Of a stretch of DNA of 64,000 bases, positions 34,001-43,621 are shown piece by piece. The DNA comes from Pseudomonas parakoreensis (GTDB lineage: Bacteria > Pseudomonadota > Gammaproteobacteria > Pseudomonadales > Pseudomonadaceae), in the NCBI RefSeq assembly GCF_021602155.1, contig NZ_BQHY01000023.1, positions 1 through 64,000 on the forward strand, given 5' to 3'. The notes beneath the pieces were generated by a model. That model was not told where the DNA came from, did no database searches, and was given only the letters and a program-made list of their open reading frames with translations. Made by a program: the position numbers and the translations under genes. How positions within the stretch are numbered: the stretch's first letter is position 1; the number at the start of each line of letters is the position of its first letter.

Positions 34001-34942
34001 TCAGCGCTGGATTTCGCGGTCGCGATCCAGTTCGTAGGGCAGGTCGAGCAAATGCAGCGCTGGGCCTTCGAGGGCACCCAGGTGCAGATCACCCGCTTCG
34101 GCAGCTTCGGCCTGCAACACCGCCAGCAGTTCAATCTTTTCTGCGGCGCGGGCGGCAATCACCACTTCGCCGATGGCGCTGCTGTGGCTTGGGGCGAACA
34201 GCGGGGTACCCGGCTCAGGCAGTTCGCTCGCGTCCAGTCGCACGCGATAGAGGCGACGCTTGAGCTTGCCCAGGTACTGCATGCGCGCGACGATTTCCTG
34301 TCCGGTGTAGCAACCTTTCTTGAAACTCACGCCGCCGACGGCCTGCAGGTTGAGCATCTGCGGGATGAACAACTCGCGGGTGGACGGCATGACCTGACCG
34401 ATACCGGCGCGAATCTGCCCCAGCAGCCATTGGTTCAACTCGCCTTCCGGCAGGGCGGCGACGAGTTTGGCCTTGATGGCATTGGCTTGATCGGCCGGTG
34501 TCCAGAGCTCGGCGCGATCCGCCGAGACGCGAATCGCGATCAGGCCTGCGTTGCGCACCACGGCATCGGTCTCGCGCGGCAGTTCCAGCCCCAGGCTGGC
34601 CAATGCGGCGTCGCCGTGCTCCAGGCCAAAACGCACCCAGGCGGCGCTTTCGTCGGTCAACTTGGACTTGGAGAATACGGCGTACTTTTTCAGATCTGCC
34701 AGTTGCGGCTCCAGCAGTTCGCTGGCCATCGCCAGCAGCACACCGTCACCTTCGAGCAGAATGCGGAAGCTCGACTGCATCCGGCCTTTTTGCGTGCAGC
34801 GTGCGCCAAGGCTGGCCTGGCTGTCGCTGAGGTAATTAATGTTGCAGGTCAACTGGCCTTGCAGGAATTTGCCGGCATCCGCGCCGCGAACCGCGAGTAC
34901 GCCTTCATGAGACAGGGTGCAGAAAAAAGCAGAATCGGCCAT
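34001..34942 (-). CDS. ygfZ: Folate-binding Fe-S assembly protein YgfZ
   Basis: A 313-residue GcvT-like protein. The diagnostic motif KGCYTGQEIVAR lies near residue 208-219, with the essential cysteine. YgfZ uses tetrahydrofolate and helps build or repair certain Fe-S enzymes. It is divergent from the SdhE gene, as in P. aeruginosa. No fusion or truncation is seen. Confidence 0.92.
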   Translation of the reverse strand: MADSAFFCTLSHEGVLAVRGADAGKFLQGQLTCNINYLSDSQASLGARCTQKGRMQSSFRILLEGDGVLLAMASELLEPQLADLKKYAVFSKSKLTDESAAWVRFGLEHGDAALASLGLELPRETDAVVRNAGLIAIRVSADRAELWTPADQANAIKAKLVAALPEGELNQWLLGQIRAGIGQVMPSTRELFIPQMLNLQAVGGVSFKKGCYTGQEIVARMQYLGKLKRRLYRVRLDASELPEPGTPLFAPSHSSAIGEVVIAARAAEKIELLAVLQAEAAEAGDLHLGALEGPALHLLDLPYELDRDREIQR

Positions 34943-35061
34943 GGTTCATCGCAGGGTAAAAAGTCTGGGCCACATCATAAGGGCGCGTTGTTGAAATGGG
35001 TAGTTGATAAAGGATCGGTGGTGCCCGACCAAAGCCGACTGTGCGACCTGCGCCGGGGCTG

Positions 35062-35067
35062 TATACT
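35062..35067 (+). promoter_or_regulatory. Probable -10 element of sdhE
   Basis: TATACT followed by the G+C-rich run GCGCGCC lies 30 bases before the sdhE start. The same TATACTGCGCGCC string occurs before rnd (62385). No good -35 match was found. Confidence 0.45.
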
Positions 35068-35091
35068 GCGCGCCTATTTGAGGAGGGCTCC

Positions 35092-35346
35092 ATGGTCGAA
35101 CAAGTTGAACTCAATCGCCTCTTCTGGCACAGCCGCCGCGGCATGCTGGAACTTGACGTGCTGCTGGTGCCGTTCGTGCAGGAGGTCTATCCGCACCTCA
35201 ACCAGGTCGATCGCGACTTGTATGTCCGACTGCTGACCTGTGAAGACCAGGACATGTTCGGCTGGTTCATGGAGCGCAGCGAATCCGAAGACCCGGAACT
35301 GCAGCGCATGGTCCGGATGATCCTGGACCGTGTTCAGCCCAAGTAA
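35092..35346 (+). CDS. sdhE: FAD assembly factor SdhE
   Basis: An 84-residue protein with the RGxxE motif at R16-G17-E20 (RRGMLELD), which is required to attach FAD covalently to succinate dehydrogenase subunit A. GAGGAGG lies upstream of the ATG. The next gene, ygfX, begins inside its last codons, so the two are translated together, as in other Gammaproteobacteria. Confidence 0.93.
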   Translation: MVEQVELNRLFWHSRRGMLELDVLLVPFVQEVYPHLNQVDRDLYVRLLTCEDQDMFGWFMERSESEDPELQRMVRMILDRVQPK

Positions 35347-35782
35347 CACCTTCGAATGCCGCTGGCATGCCTCACGGCAGTTGCTGGCGGCGTATCTGTT
35401 GGCCCAGGCGTTCGCTGTGGGTGTGTTGTTTCTCCTGTCGATTCCACTCTGGGCCAGTCTGCTCGGAGCTTTCGCCTGTGTGCTGCACGCCGCATGGGTG
35501 TTGCCACGGCAGATACTGTTGAAGCATCCGCAGGCTTTTTGCCGATTGCGCCGCGACGCCGATGGCTGGCAGTTGTGGAATCAGGCGGGGGGCTGGCAAG
35601 CGGTGCAGTTGCGCCCGGACAGCCTGGCGTTGCCGTTGATCGTGGTGTTGCGCTTTCGTCTGCGTGGGGAGCGGCGAGTGCGTTCGATCTGCGTACCGCG
35701 AGACTCGCAGGCAGCGGATGTGCACCGACGCCTGCGAGTGCGGCTCAAATTCAGCCGGCGTAGGTGGGCGGCACCAGAATAG
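35330..35782 (+). CDS. ygfX: YgfX-like membrane protein (CptA family)
   Basis: A 150-residue protein starting with GTG at 35330 inside sdhE (17-base overlap). Two hydrophobic segments near residues 17-37 and 40-58 are followed by a soluble beta-rich tail with basic end (KFSRRRW), the YgfX layout. In E. coli YgfX (CptA) has been described as partner of SdhE (CptB). Whether it is a toxin is debated. The 3' end overlaps the convergent nadB by 32 bases. Confidence 0.8.
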   Translation: MFSPSNTFECRWHASRQLLAAYLLAQAFAVGVLFLLSIPLWASLLGAFACVLHAAWVLPRQILLKHPQAFCRLRRDADGWQLWNQAGGWQAVQLRPDSLALPLIVVLRFRLRGERRVRSICVPRDSQAADVHRRLRVRLKFSRRRWAAPE

Positions 35783-37367
35783 TGTCGAGCGCCTCGGGCA
35801 GCAGGTTCGGATAGTCGAGCGTGTAATGCAGGCCGCGACTTTCCTTGCGCTCCATGGCTGAGCAGATCATCAGCTCGGCGACTTGCGCCAGATTACGCAA
35901 CTCGATCAGGTCGCGGCTGACCTTATAGTTGCTGTAGAACTCGTCGATCTCGTCCAGCAGCAGGCGCACGCGGTGCTGCGCCCGTTGCAGGCGCTTGTTG
36001 GTGCGCACGATCCCCACGTAGTCCCACATGAAGCGGCGCAGCTCATCCCAGTTGTGGGCGATGATCACGTCTTCGTCGGAATCGGTTACCTGGCTGGCGT
36101 CCCACTCGGGCAGGGCGTTTGGCGCGGTGACGGCATCCAGTTGCGCAAGAATGTCCGCCGCCGCCGAACGCGCATAGACAAAGCATTCGAGCAGCGAGTT
36201 GCTGGCCATGCGGTTGGCGCCGTGCAAACCGGTGAAGCTGGTTTCGCCGATGGCGTACAGCCCCGGCACGTCGGTGCGACCGTGTTGATCGACCATCACC
36301 CCACCACAGGTGTAGTGCGCCGCCGGTACGACCGGGATCGGTTGCCTGGTGATGTCGATGCCAAAACCCAGGCAGCGCTCATAAACGGTCGGGAAGTGGC
36401 TTTTGATGAAGGCTTCCGGCTTGTGGCTGATATCGAGATAGACGCAGTCGACGCCCAGGCGCTTCATTTCATGGTCGATGGCACGGGCGACGATGTCGCG
36501 TGGTGCCAGTTCGGCACGTTTGTCGAAACGCGGCATGAACCGTTCGCCATTGGGCAGCTTCAGGTGCGCACCTTCGCCGCGCAAGGCTTCAGTGATCAGG
36601 AAACTCTTGGCTTGTGGGTGATACAGGCAAGTGGGGTGGAACTGGTTGAATTCCAGGTTGGCCACCCGGCAGCCCGAACGCCAGGCCATGGCGATGCCAT
36701 CACCGCAGGCGCCATCGGGGTTGCTGGTATAGAGGTAGACCTTGGCCGCACCGCCGGACGCGAGGATCACGAAACGCGCGCCGTAGGTATCGACTTCGCC
36801 GGTCGCACGATTCAGCACGTAGGCACCGAGGCAGCGCTCGCCGTCCAGGCCCAGACGACGCTCGGTGATCAGATCAACGGCAACCCGTTGTTCCAGCAGC
36901 TCTATATTGCTGCGCTCTCTGGCTTGGGCGAGCAGGGTGGTGAAAATCGCTGCGCCGGTTGCGTCGGCGGCGTGGATGATGCGCCGATGACTGTGACCGC
37001 CCTCGCGGGTCAGGTGGAATTCGAAGCCGCCGTCTTCGGTGCCGGACTGTTCGTCGCGGGTGAACGGCACGCCCTGGTCGATCAACCACTGGATGGCTTC
37101 CCGACTGTGCTCGACAGTGAAACGCACCGCGTCTTCATGGCACAGACCGCCGCCGGCGTTCAGGGTGTCATCGACGTGGGATTCGACAGTGTCGGTATCG
37201 TCCAGCACGGCAGCGACGCCGCCCTGGGCCCAATAGGTCGAACCGTTGGCCAGATCACCCTTGCTCAATACGGCAATGCGCAAATGACCCGGCAGGGTCA
37301 GCGCGAGACTCAAACCGGCAGCGCCGCTGCCAATCACCAGAACATCGTGTTGAAACTGTTGGCTCAT
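35751..37367 (-). CDS. nadB: L-aspartate oxidase
   Basis: A 538-residue FAD enzyme that converts L-aspartate to iminoaspartate, the first step of NAD synthesis. The ATG at 37367 ([20 protein letters not shown]) places the dinucleotide-binding GSGAAG motif at the N-terminus. The flavoprotein catalytic region includes [14 protein letters not shown] and the [18 protein letters not shown] block. It is transcribed divergently from algU across 558 bases. The tail overlaps ygfX. Confidence 0.95.
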   Translation of the reverse strand: MSQQFQHDVLVIGSGAAGLSLALTLPGHLRIAVLSKGDLANGSTYWAQGGVAAVLDDTDTVESHVDDTLNAGGGLCHEDAVRFTVEHSREAIQWLIDQGVPFTRDEQSGTEDGGFEFHLTREGGHSHRRIIHAADATGAAIFTTLLAQARERSNIELLEQRVAVDLITERRLGLDGERCLGAYVLNRATGEVDTYGARFVILASGGAAKVYLYTSNPDGACGDGIAMAWRSGCRVANLEFNQFHPTCLYHPQAKSFLITEALRGEGAHLKLPNGERFMPRFDKRAELAPRDIVARAIDHEMKRLGVDCVYLDISHKPEAFIKSHFPTVYERCLGFGIDITRQPIPVVPAAHYTCGGVMVDQHGRTDVPGLYAIGETSFTGLHGANRMASNSLLECFVYARSAAADILAQLDAVTAPNALPEWDASQVTDSDEDVIIAHNWDELRRFMWDYVGIVRTNKRLQRAQHRVRLLLDEIDEFYSNYKVSRDLIELRNLAQVAELMICSAMERKESRGLHYTLDYPNLLPEALDTILVPPTYAG

Positions 37368-37645
37368 TTCAGGATTCCGCTCAAAGCGACCCGGATCGGG
37401 GTTGGCGCAAGACAGCTGGATCGGCGAGTCAAGACAGCCACACAGCCCACTAGTATATAGAGGGGTGGGGCGGCACAATAGCCGGGCTTGTATGGCATTG
37501 TGAAACTACTTTGACGACAAAAGCCTGACGTTTCGTCGGAGGTTTTTTTTCATCGTTTTGGAAAAAGGCAACTGTATCGAGGATGAAACAGGCTTTTTCA
37601 GCGCACGGTCGTTCAATGTCGCTCCAGCATGGCTATAAATAATTG

Positions 37646-37673
37646 GAACTTTTGCCAGAGGCCCAAGATCAAT
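37646..37673 (+). promoter_or_regulatory. Possible distal AlgU-type promoter
   Basis: GAACTT, a 17-base spacer and TCAAT match the AlgU/sigma-E pattern (GAACTT-N16/17-TCTGA) apart from the -10 part. P. aeruginosa algU also has more than one AlgU-dependent promoter. Confidence 0.5.
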
Positions 37674-37839
37674 AGACAGTTGCCAGAAACACGGGACAGT
37701 GTCGGCTTCAATGCAGAACCTGCGATTGGGTTTTTGCCGGCGAACCGATGACAAGATTATTCGCGCAGCCGGTTTATCCCGCGCTGCGTTTTTCGTGCGT
37801 GCCAAATCAGAGCCCGCAGGAAACTTGCCTGGAGGGGGA

Positions 37840-37866
37840 GAACTTTTGCGAAAAGCCCGAGTCTAT
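37840..37866 (+). promoter_or_regulatory. Proximal AlgU-dependent promoter of algU
   Basis: GAACTT, a 16-base spacer and TCTAT lie 60 bases before the algU start. This matches the AlgU consensus well and indicates that AlgU activates its own operon. Confidence 0.8.
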
Positions 37867-37925
37867 GTTTGCAAGTCTGGTCGTTTAGTTATGCAAGCCT
37901 CCTCCATGCTTATCGAGGAGTGTTC

Positions 37926-38507
37926 ATGCTAACCCAGGAAGAGGATCAGCAGCTGGTCGAGCGCGTTCAGCGTGGCGACAAGCGAGCTTTCGATCTGCTG
38001 GTGCTGAAATATCAGCACAAAATTCTCGGGTTGATCGTGCGTTTTGTGCACGACACCCATGAAGCCCAGGATGTGGCTCAGGAAGCCTTTATCAAGGCGT
38101 ACCGAGCATTAGGAAACTTTCGCGGAGATAGCGCGTTCTATACGTGGCTTTACCGTATTGCCATCAACACGGCAAAAAACTATCTGGTTTCACGCGGCCG
38201 CCGGCCGCCGGATAGTGATGTAAGTTCTGAAGACGCAGAGTTCTACGATGGCGATCATGGCCTCAAGGATCTCGAATCACCGGAACGCGCGTTGCTGCGG
38301 GATGAGATCGAAGGCACCGTCCATCGAACCATTCAGCAACTGCCAGAGGATTTGCGTACGGCGTTAACTTTACGTGAATTCGATGGTCTGAGTTACGAGG
38401 ACATTGCGAGTGTCATGCAGTGTCCGGTGGGTACCGTGCGCTCCCGGATTTTCCGCGCTCGGGAGGCCATCGATAAAGCCCTGCAGCCGTTGTTGCAGGA
38501 AAACTGA
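37926..38507 (+). CDS. algU: Extracytoplasmic-function sigma factor AlgU (RpoE)
   Basis: A 193-residue ECF sigma factor. Region 2 includes FDLLVLKYQHKILGLIVRFV and AQDVAQEAFIKAYRAL, and region 4 contains LREFDGLSYEDIASVM and GTVRSRIFRAREAI. The ATG at 37926 follows GAGGAG. AlgU directs envelope-stress and alginate genes and is held by MucA. It is first in algU-mucA-mucB-mucD. Confidence 0.96.
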   Translation: MLTQEEDQQLVERVQRGDKRAFDLLVLKYQHKILGLIVRFVHDTHEAQDVAQEAFIKAYRALGNFRGDSAFYTWLYRIAINTAKNYLVSRGRRPPDSDVSSEDAEFYDGDHGLKDLESPERALLRDEIEGTVHRTIQQLPEDLRTALTLREFDGLSYEDIASVMQCPVGTVRSRIFRAREAIDKALQPLLQEN

Positions 38508-38537
38508 GACAGCGGCGACAGCCAAGAGAGGAACGCC

Positions 38538-39125
38538 ATGAGTCGTGAAGCCCTGCAGGAATCGCTGTCCGCAGTGATGGATAACGAAGCGGACGAATTG
38601 GAATTGCGTCGAGTGATCAATGCACTGGACGATGTTGAAACCCGTGAGACCTGGGCCCGTTACCAGATCGCCCGGGCAGCCATGCACAAGGACCTGCTGC
38701 TTCCGCGTCTGGACATCGCTGCGGCAGTCTCTGCTGCGCTGGAAGACGAAACGGCTCCAGCCAAAGTATCCCGTGGTCCATGGCGTAACCTCGGTCGTCT
38801 GGCCGTTGCCGCTTCGGTGACCGTTGCCGTACTGGCCGGTGTTCGTCTGTACAACCAGGACGAAATCGCGGGTGTCGAGTTGGCTCAGCAGTCCAATCAG
38901 CCTTCGCTGGTAGCACCGCAAGCCAAAGGCCCTGCAGTGCTGGCAGGCTATAAGGAAAGCTCGGAAACCACCGGTCCGATGGCCAATGGCGTTCTGCAAG
39001 GTCAGCCAGGCTGGCATGATCAGCGTCTGCCAGGTTATCTGCGCCAGCATGCCCAGCAGGCTGCACTGAAAGGTACTGAAAGCGCCTTGCCTTATGCGCG
39101 TGCAGCAAGCATGGAAAACCGTTAA
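38538..39125 (+). CDS. mucA: Anti-sigma factor MucA
   Basis: A 195-residue inner-membrane protein. The N-terminal cytoplasmic part (LQESLSAVMDNEADELELRR) binds AlgU. A single membrane segment lies at about residues 88-106 (LAVAASVTVAVLAGVRL), followed by a periplasmic tail that MucB protects from proteolysis. The frame is intact, so no mucoid-type truncation is present. Confidence 0.95.
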   Translation: MSREALQESLSAVMDNEADELELRRVINALDDVETRETWARYQIARAAMHKDLLLPRLDIAAAVSAALEDETAPAKVSRGPWRNLGRLAVAASVTVAVLAGVRLYNQDEIAGVELAQQSNQPSLVAPQAKGPAVLAGYKESSETTGPMANGVLQGQPGWHDQRLPGYLRQHAQQAALKGTESALPYARAASMENR

Positions 39126-39133
39126 GGAGGATC

Positions 39134-40096
39134 ATGCGCGCCATACCTTTACTTTCGCTTCTGCTCAGTGGCTGGTTCGTTGTTCCAGCCCACGCTGATG
39201 AGGCCCAGGACTGGTTGAACCGTCTGGGCCAGGCCGAACAGCAGCAAAGCTTTCAAGGCACCTTCGTTTACGAGCGTAACGGTAGTTTTTCTACCCATAA
39301 CATCTGGCATCGTGTCCAGAACGGTCAGGTTCGTGAGCGCCTGGTTCAGCTGGACGGTTCGGCACAGGAAGTGGTGCGCATTGATGGGCATACTCAATGT
39401 GTCAGTGGCACTCTGATTGCGGGGTTGGGAGACTCTTCCAACTCGACCGCTCGTGCGTTTGATCCCCAAAAGCTGAAAAACTGGTATGACCTTGCTGTCA
39501 TCGGCAAGTCGCGCGTGGCCGGGCGGGATGCGGTTATCGTATCGCTGACGCCGCGAGACCAGCATCGCTATGGTTTCGAGCTTCATCTGGACAAACAGAC
39601 CGCTCTGCCGCTTAAGTCACTGCTGCTCAATGACAAGGGGCAGTTGCTCGAGCGTTTCCAGTTCACCAGCCTTGATACCGCTGAGGTCCCGTCGGATAAA
39701 GATTTGCAGGCGGGCACCGATTGCAAGGCCATCACCTTGGACAGTGACAAAGCGTCTGCCGTGAAGACGGCTCAGGTCTGGCATTCGGACTGGCTGCCTC
39801 CGGGGTTCGTGCTGACCAGCAGTACCTCGCACAAAGATCCGGAAACCAAGACTCAGGTCAACAGCCTGATGTATGACGACGGTCTGGCGCGTTTCTCGGT
39901 GTTCCTGGAGCCACTCAACGGTGCGACAGTGACTGACACCCGCACGCAGTTGGGGCCGACTGTTGCCGTTTCTCGCCGCCTCACCACGCCCGAGGGTGAG
40001 ATGATGGTCACGGTGGTCGGAGAAATTCCAATTGGCACAGCTGAACGCATTGCTTTGTCGATGCGCAATGATGGCGCTGCAACCAGCAAGCAGTGA
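39134..40096 (+). CDS. mucB: Periplasmic regulator of MucA cleavage, MucB (RseB)
   Basis: A 320-residue periplasmic protein with a signal peptide ending AHA (about residue 21). The two-domain MucB/RseB fold is recognised from QQQSFQGTFVYERNGSFSTH near the start and the C-terminal PEGEMMVTVVGEIP. It binds lipids and lipopolysaccharide and shields MucA from site-1 proteolysis. AAGGAGG lies before the ATG, 8 bases after mucA. Confidence 0.94.
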   Translation: MRAIPLLSLLLSGWFVVPAHADEAQDWLNRLGQAEQQQSFQGTFVYERNGSFSTHNIWHRVQNGQVRERLVQLDGSAQEVVRIDGHTQCVSGTLIAGLGDSSNSTARAFDPQKLKNWYDLAVIGKSRVAGRDAVIVSLTPRDQHRYGFELHLDKQTALPLKSLLLNDKGQLLERFQFTSLDTAEVPSDKDLQAGTDCKAITLDSDKASAVKTAQVWHSDWLPPGFVLTSSTSHKDPETKTQVNSLMYDDGLARFSVFLEPLNGATVTDTRTQLGPTVAVSRRLTTPEGEMMVTVVGEIPIGTAERIALSMRNDGAATSKQ

Positions 40097-40306
40097 GCTG
40101 ATTTCAGTCATTTCCACCTCTTCGTCGAGACGTAGATGAAATGTTTGCTCAGCATTTTCATTTGCAAATCACCCGAAAGTTTTTTATAGGTCAGAGCCTC
40201 ACGGCTCTGGCCTTGTCTGTTGTTCCCGGAACAAAAATACCGGCCCGCGGTTCCCGGTGTTCCTTGCTCCATATCGCTTAACCCTGCTCGTCGTAACGGG
40301 AGCTGT

Positions 40307-41737
40307 ATGTCGATACTTAGCTTGAAGTCTTATCTCTCCATTTTCGCCACCGTGCTGGTGCTGGGTCAGGCTGTCCCCGCTGTCCAGGCGGCCGACTTGC
40401 CTGACTTCACCCAACTGGTTGAACAGGCCTCGCCTGCGGTGGTGAACATCAGTACCACGCAGAAACTGCCGGATCGCAAGGTGAACCAGCAGATGCCTGA
40501 CCTGGAAGGCTTGCCGCCGATGTTGCGCGAGTTCTTCGAGCGTGGCATGCCGCCTCAGCAGCGTTCGCCGCGCGGCGACCGTCAGCGTGAAGCACAATCG
40601 CTGGGTTCGGGCTTCATCATTTCTTCGGATGGCTACATCCTGACCAACAACCATGTGATTGCCGATGCCGACGAAATCCTCGTGCGTCTGGCAGATCGCA
40701 GTGAAATGAAAGCCAAGCTGATCGGCACCGATCCGCGCTCCGACGTGGCCCTGCTGAAAATCGATGGCAAGGATCTGCCGGTGCTCAAACTCGGCAAGTC
40801 TCAGGACCTGAAAGCCGGTCAGTGGGTGGTGGCGATCGGGTCGCCGTTCGGCTTTGACCACACCGTGACCCAAGGCATTGTCAGCGCCGTTGGCCGTAGC
40901 CTGCCGAACGAAAACTACGTGCCATTCATCCAGACTGACGTGCCGATCAACCCGGGTAACTCCGGTGGCCCGCTGTTCAACCTGAACGGTGAAGTGGTAG
41001 GGATCAACTCGCAGATCTACACCCGTTCCGGTGGCTTCATGGGCGTGTCGTTCGCCATCCCGATCGACGTGGCGATGGACGTTTCCAATCAGCTGAAAAG
41101 CGGTGGCAAGGTCAGCCGCGGCTGGCTGGGCGTGGTTATTCAGGAAGTAAACAAGGATCTGGCTGAATCGTTCGGTCTTGATAAGCCGGCCGGAGCGCTG
41201 GTTGCGCAGATTCAGGATGACGGTCCGGCAGCCAAGGGTGGCTTGCAAGTGGGTGACGTGATCCTGAGCATGAACGGTCAGCCGATCGTCATGTCCGCTG
41301 ACCTGCCACATCTGGTTGGTGCACTTAAGGCAGGCGCCAAGGCCAACCTCGAAGTGATTCGTGACGGCAAGCGCAAGAATGTCGAGCTGACTGTCGGCGC
41401 GATTCCTGATGAGGACAAAGAGCTGGCAGCACTGCCGAAGTCCGGTGCGGAAAGCAGCAGCAATCGCCTCGGCGTTTCGGTGGCGGAACTGACCGCTGAG
41501 CAGAAGAAAACCTACGACCTCAAGGGCGGTGTGGTGATCAAGGAGGTTCAGGATGGTCCTGCGGCGCTGATCGGTCTGCAGCCGGGTGACGTGATCACGC
41601 ACCTGAACAACCAGGCCATTGGCTCTACCAAAGAGTTCGGCGAGATCGCCAAGGCGCTGCCGAAGAACCGTTCAGTGTCGATGCGCGTTCTGCGCGAAGG
41701 TCGCGCGAGTTTCATCACCTTCAAACTGGCTGAATAA
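40307..41737 (+). CDS. mucD: Periplasmic serine protease MucD (DegP/HtrA family)
   Basis: A 476-residue HtrA-type protease with signal peptide (cleavage near AQA-AD, residue 29). The catalytic triad is H116 (TNNHVIAD), D146 (SDVALLKI) and S219 (NPGNSGGPLF). Two PDZ domains fill about residues 265-360 and 375-470. It degrades misfolded envelope proteins and limits AlgU activation. GGGAG lies before the ATG. The 210-base gap to mucB contains no mucC. Confidence 0.95.
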   Translation: MSILSLKSYLSIFATVLVLGQAVPAVQAADLPDFTQLVEQASPAVVNISTTQKLPDRKVNQQMPDLEGLPPMLREFFERGMPPQQRSPRGDRQREAQSLGSGFIISSDGYILTNNHVIADADEILVRLADRSEMKAKLIGTDPRSDVALLKIDGKDLPVLKLGKSQDLKAGQWVVAIGSPFGFDHTVTQGIVSAVGRSLPNENYVPFIQTDVPINPGNSGGPLFNLNGEVVGINSQIYTRSGGFMGVSFAIPIDVAMDVSNQLKSGGKVSRGWLGVVIQEVNKDLAESFGLDKPAGALVAQIQDDGPAAKGGLQVGDVILSMNGQPIVMSADLPHLVGALKAGAKANLEVIRDGKRKNVELTVGAIPDEDKELAALPKSGAESSSNRLGVSVAELTAEQKKTYDLKGGVVIKEVQDGPAALIGLQPGDVITHLNNQAIGSTKEFGEIAKALPKNRSVSMRVLREGRASFITFKLAE

Positions 41738-41756
41738 TCAGGTTGCAGTGAAATAA

Positions 41757-41786
41757 GAAACCGCCTCGAAAGAGGCGGTTTTTTTA
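41757..41786 (+). terminator. Rho-independent terminator after mucD
   Basis: The hairpin AAACCGCCTC-GAAA-GAGGCGGTTT followed by a T run ends the algU operon. Confidence 0.92.
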
Positions 41787-41817
41787 TGCCTGAAACTTTT
41801 ATGTCGCTGATGAACAC

Positions 41818-43251
41818 TTAGCCCATCATGTCCTTGATCATGCGTTCCTGCTCCATCAGTTCACGCTGGCGCGCATCGATTCGCGAGGACAGCGGGAAGT
41901 TGCTGCCCGCCTTGCGTTTGGCAAAATCGAGCTGCTGGATCGCCTGACGATAGTCCCCCACCAGCGCAAAGTATTCGGCGCGAGCCTGATGCAGGCCGAT
42001 GATATTGCCGGACAGGCCACGAGTTTCAGCGACCTGATACCACACGTCCGGATCGTTCGGACGAGATTTGAGCAAGCTGTCGAGGGCTTTTTCCGCGTCG
42101 GCGGTGCGATTCTGTTTCAGCAACAGATCGACACGAACCTGATTCAGCGGGTAATTGCCCGGGTATTGCGTGAGCATCCGGTCAACCCGGGTTTGCGCGT
42201 CCGGCAGGCGGTTGTTGGTGATGTCCAGGTCGATCTGCGCGAGGTTGTAGATGATCTCGTTGGGCGACTTGGCCAGCAATTGCTTGAGGTTCTCCCGCGC
42301 TTCATTGAGCTGACCACCCTTGATCTGGGCGATTGCCAGGCCATAGCGCGCCACGTCGTTCTTCGGGTTCTCGTCCAGTTGTGCGCGGAAGCGCTTGGCC
42401 CCCAGTCCCGGTGTTTCTTCGTAGATCAACTGAACGCGGGCGCGGATCAACTGATAGCGCATGCTGTCTTCAATGCCGCCGGCTGGCGCTTGTTCTGCGC
42501 GGTTACGGGTGTCAGCGATACGCGACTCGGTTACCGGGTGAGTCAGCAGAAATTCCGGCGGCTTGGCGTCGAAGCGGTACTGGCGCATCAGGCGTTCGAA
42601 CATGGTCGGCATCGAGCGCGGGTCGTATCCGGCCTTTTCCAGGTTGAGGATGCCAATACGGTCGGCTTCCTGTTCGTTCTGGCGCGAGAAGGTACGTTGC
42701 GATTGAATGGCTGCTGCTTGACTGCCGGCAATGGTCGCGATCCCGGCATCACCACCACCGGCAGCGGCAATCACGATGCCAGCCAGTAGCGCCGCCATCA
42801 TCGGTACCTGCATCCGTTGCGAAGCTTCGACGCCGCGAGCAAAGTGACGTTGCGACAAGTGAGCCAGTTCGTGAGCCAGTACCGAGGCATATTCGCCTTC
42901 GGTCTGCGCATTGAGGAACAGCCCGCCGTTGACCCCGACCACGCCACCTGGCGCCGCGAAGGCGTTGAGTTGCGGGCTGTTGATCAGGATGAATTCCAGG
43001 CGGCGGTCAGTTACCTGGCTGGTTTCCACCAGCTTGTAGACGCTGGACTCGACGTAGTCCTTGAGTTGCGGATCGTTGAGTTGTGCAACCTGACTGCGCA
43101 ACATCGCCAGCCAGGCGCGGCCCAGCTGGTATTCCTGTTGCGGTGAGACAATGGCAGAACTGGCGTCGCCAAGTGACGGCAGATCGTCGGCAAAGCCCGG
43201 TGAGGCGAGCAGGCAAGCGAGCGTCAACAGGGTAGGGCGCAGAAATGTCAT
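41818..43251 (-). CDS. M48-family periplasmic metalloprotease with TPR repeats (BepA-like)
   Basis: A 477-residue protein with a signal peptide (cleavage near GFA-DD, residue 22). The zinc-protease motif HELAHLSQRH is present in the first third, with the third ligand in QNEQEADRIG. The C-terminal half is made of TPR-like helical repeats (about residues 290-460). This is the layout of E. coli BepA (YfgC), which controls assembly of LptD. The ATG at 43251 follows AAGG. It is divergent from tusA. Confidence 0.92.
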   Translation of the reverse strand: MTFLRPTLLTLACLLASPGFADDLPSLGDASSAIVSPQQEYQLGRAWLAMLRSQVAQLNDPQLKDYVESSVYKLVETSQVTDRRLEFILINSPQLNAFAAPGGVVGVNGGLFLNAQTEGEYASVLAHELAHLSQRHFARGVEASQRMQVPMMAALLAGIVIAAAGGGDAGIATIAGSQAAAIQSQRTFSRQNEQEADRIGILNLEKAGYDPRSMPTMFERLMRQYRFDAKPPEFLLTHPVTESRIADTRNRAEQAPAGGIEDSMRYQLIRARVQLIYEETPGLGAKRFRAQLDENPKNDVARYGLAIAQIKGGQLNEARENLKQLLAKSPNEIIYNLAQIDLDITNNRLPDAQTRVDRMLTQYPGNYPLNQVRVDLLLKQNRTADAEKALDSLLKSRPNDPDVWYQVAETRGLSGNIIGLHQARAEYFALVGDYRQAIQQLDFAKRKAGSNFPLSSRIDARQRELMEQERMIKDMMG

Positions 43252-43349
43252 GCACAAAGCCTTAGAAGACAAAGACCTTACTGTAGCCGGACACCGGGCC
43301 CGCGACCAGATATTCTAGGCCGCTCGACCATCTGAACCGGAGTGACGCA

Positions 43350-43589
43350 ATGACTGACGCTGTAGCCCATGATTGTGAACTGGACGCCAGTGGCCTGAAT
43401 TGCCCGTTGCCGTTGCTCAAGGCCAAAATGGAGCTCAATAAGCTGCCCAGCGGCGCCATACTCAGGGTAATCGCCACGGACGCGGGCTCGCAGCGCGACT
43501 TCCGCACCTTTGCCCGTTTGGCCGGTCATACGCTGCTGCGCGAAGAAGACGAAGCAGGCGTTTACCGTTACTGGTTGAAAAAAGCCTGA
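43350..43589 (+). CDS. TusA-family sulfurtransferase
   Basis: A 79-residue protein with the persulfide cysteine C18 in NCPLPLLKAK, the CPxP motif of the TusA fold. TusA proteins relay sulfur to tRNA thiolation, molybdenum cofactor or other pathways. The acceptor here is unknown. It lies upstream of the AI-2E permease by 32 bases. Confidence 0.92.
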   Translation: MTDAVAHDCELDASGLNCPLPLLKAKMELNKLPSGAILRVIATDAGSQRDFRTFARLAGHTLLREEDEAGVYRYWLKKA

Positions 43590-43621
43590 CCCCCCCCGCG
43601 TAAAAGACCTAGGGATTATTG

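Larger units (their letters stand above)
37368..37925. other. Divergent control region between nadB and algU
   Basis: 558 bases without a gene. It carries two AlgU-type promoters reading toward algU (annotated separately). A TAGTATATAG string near 37450 could be part of the nadB promoter. Short open frames here have no ribosome site and no homology that I recognise. Confidence 0.6.

Noticed and set aside
35330-35346. Treating ygfX start overlap with sdhE as a frameshift
   Set aside because: sdhE is full length with its motif and ygfX has its own GTG; a short overlap of the pair is plausible for this gene order.
35883-37460. A 525-codon reading frame antisense to nadB
   Set aside because: Mirror frame; composition is artefactual and NadB motifs on the other strand are unambiguous.
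40199-41602. A 467-codon reading frame antisense to mucD
   Set aside because: Mirror frame with His/Arg/Gln-rich, motif-free sequence opposite an intact protease.
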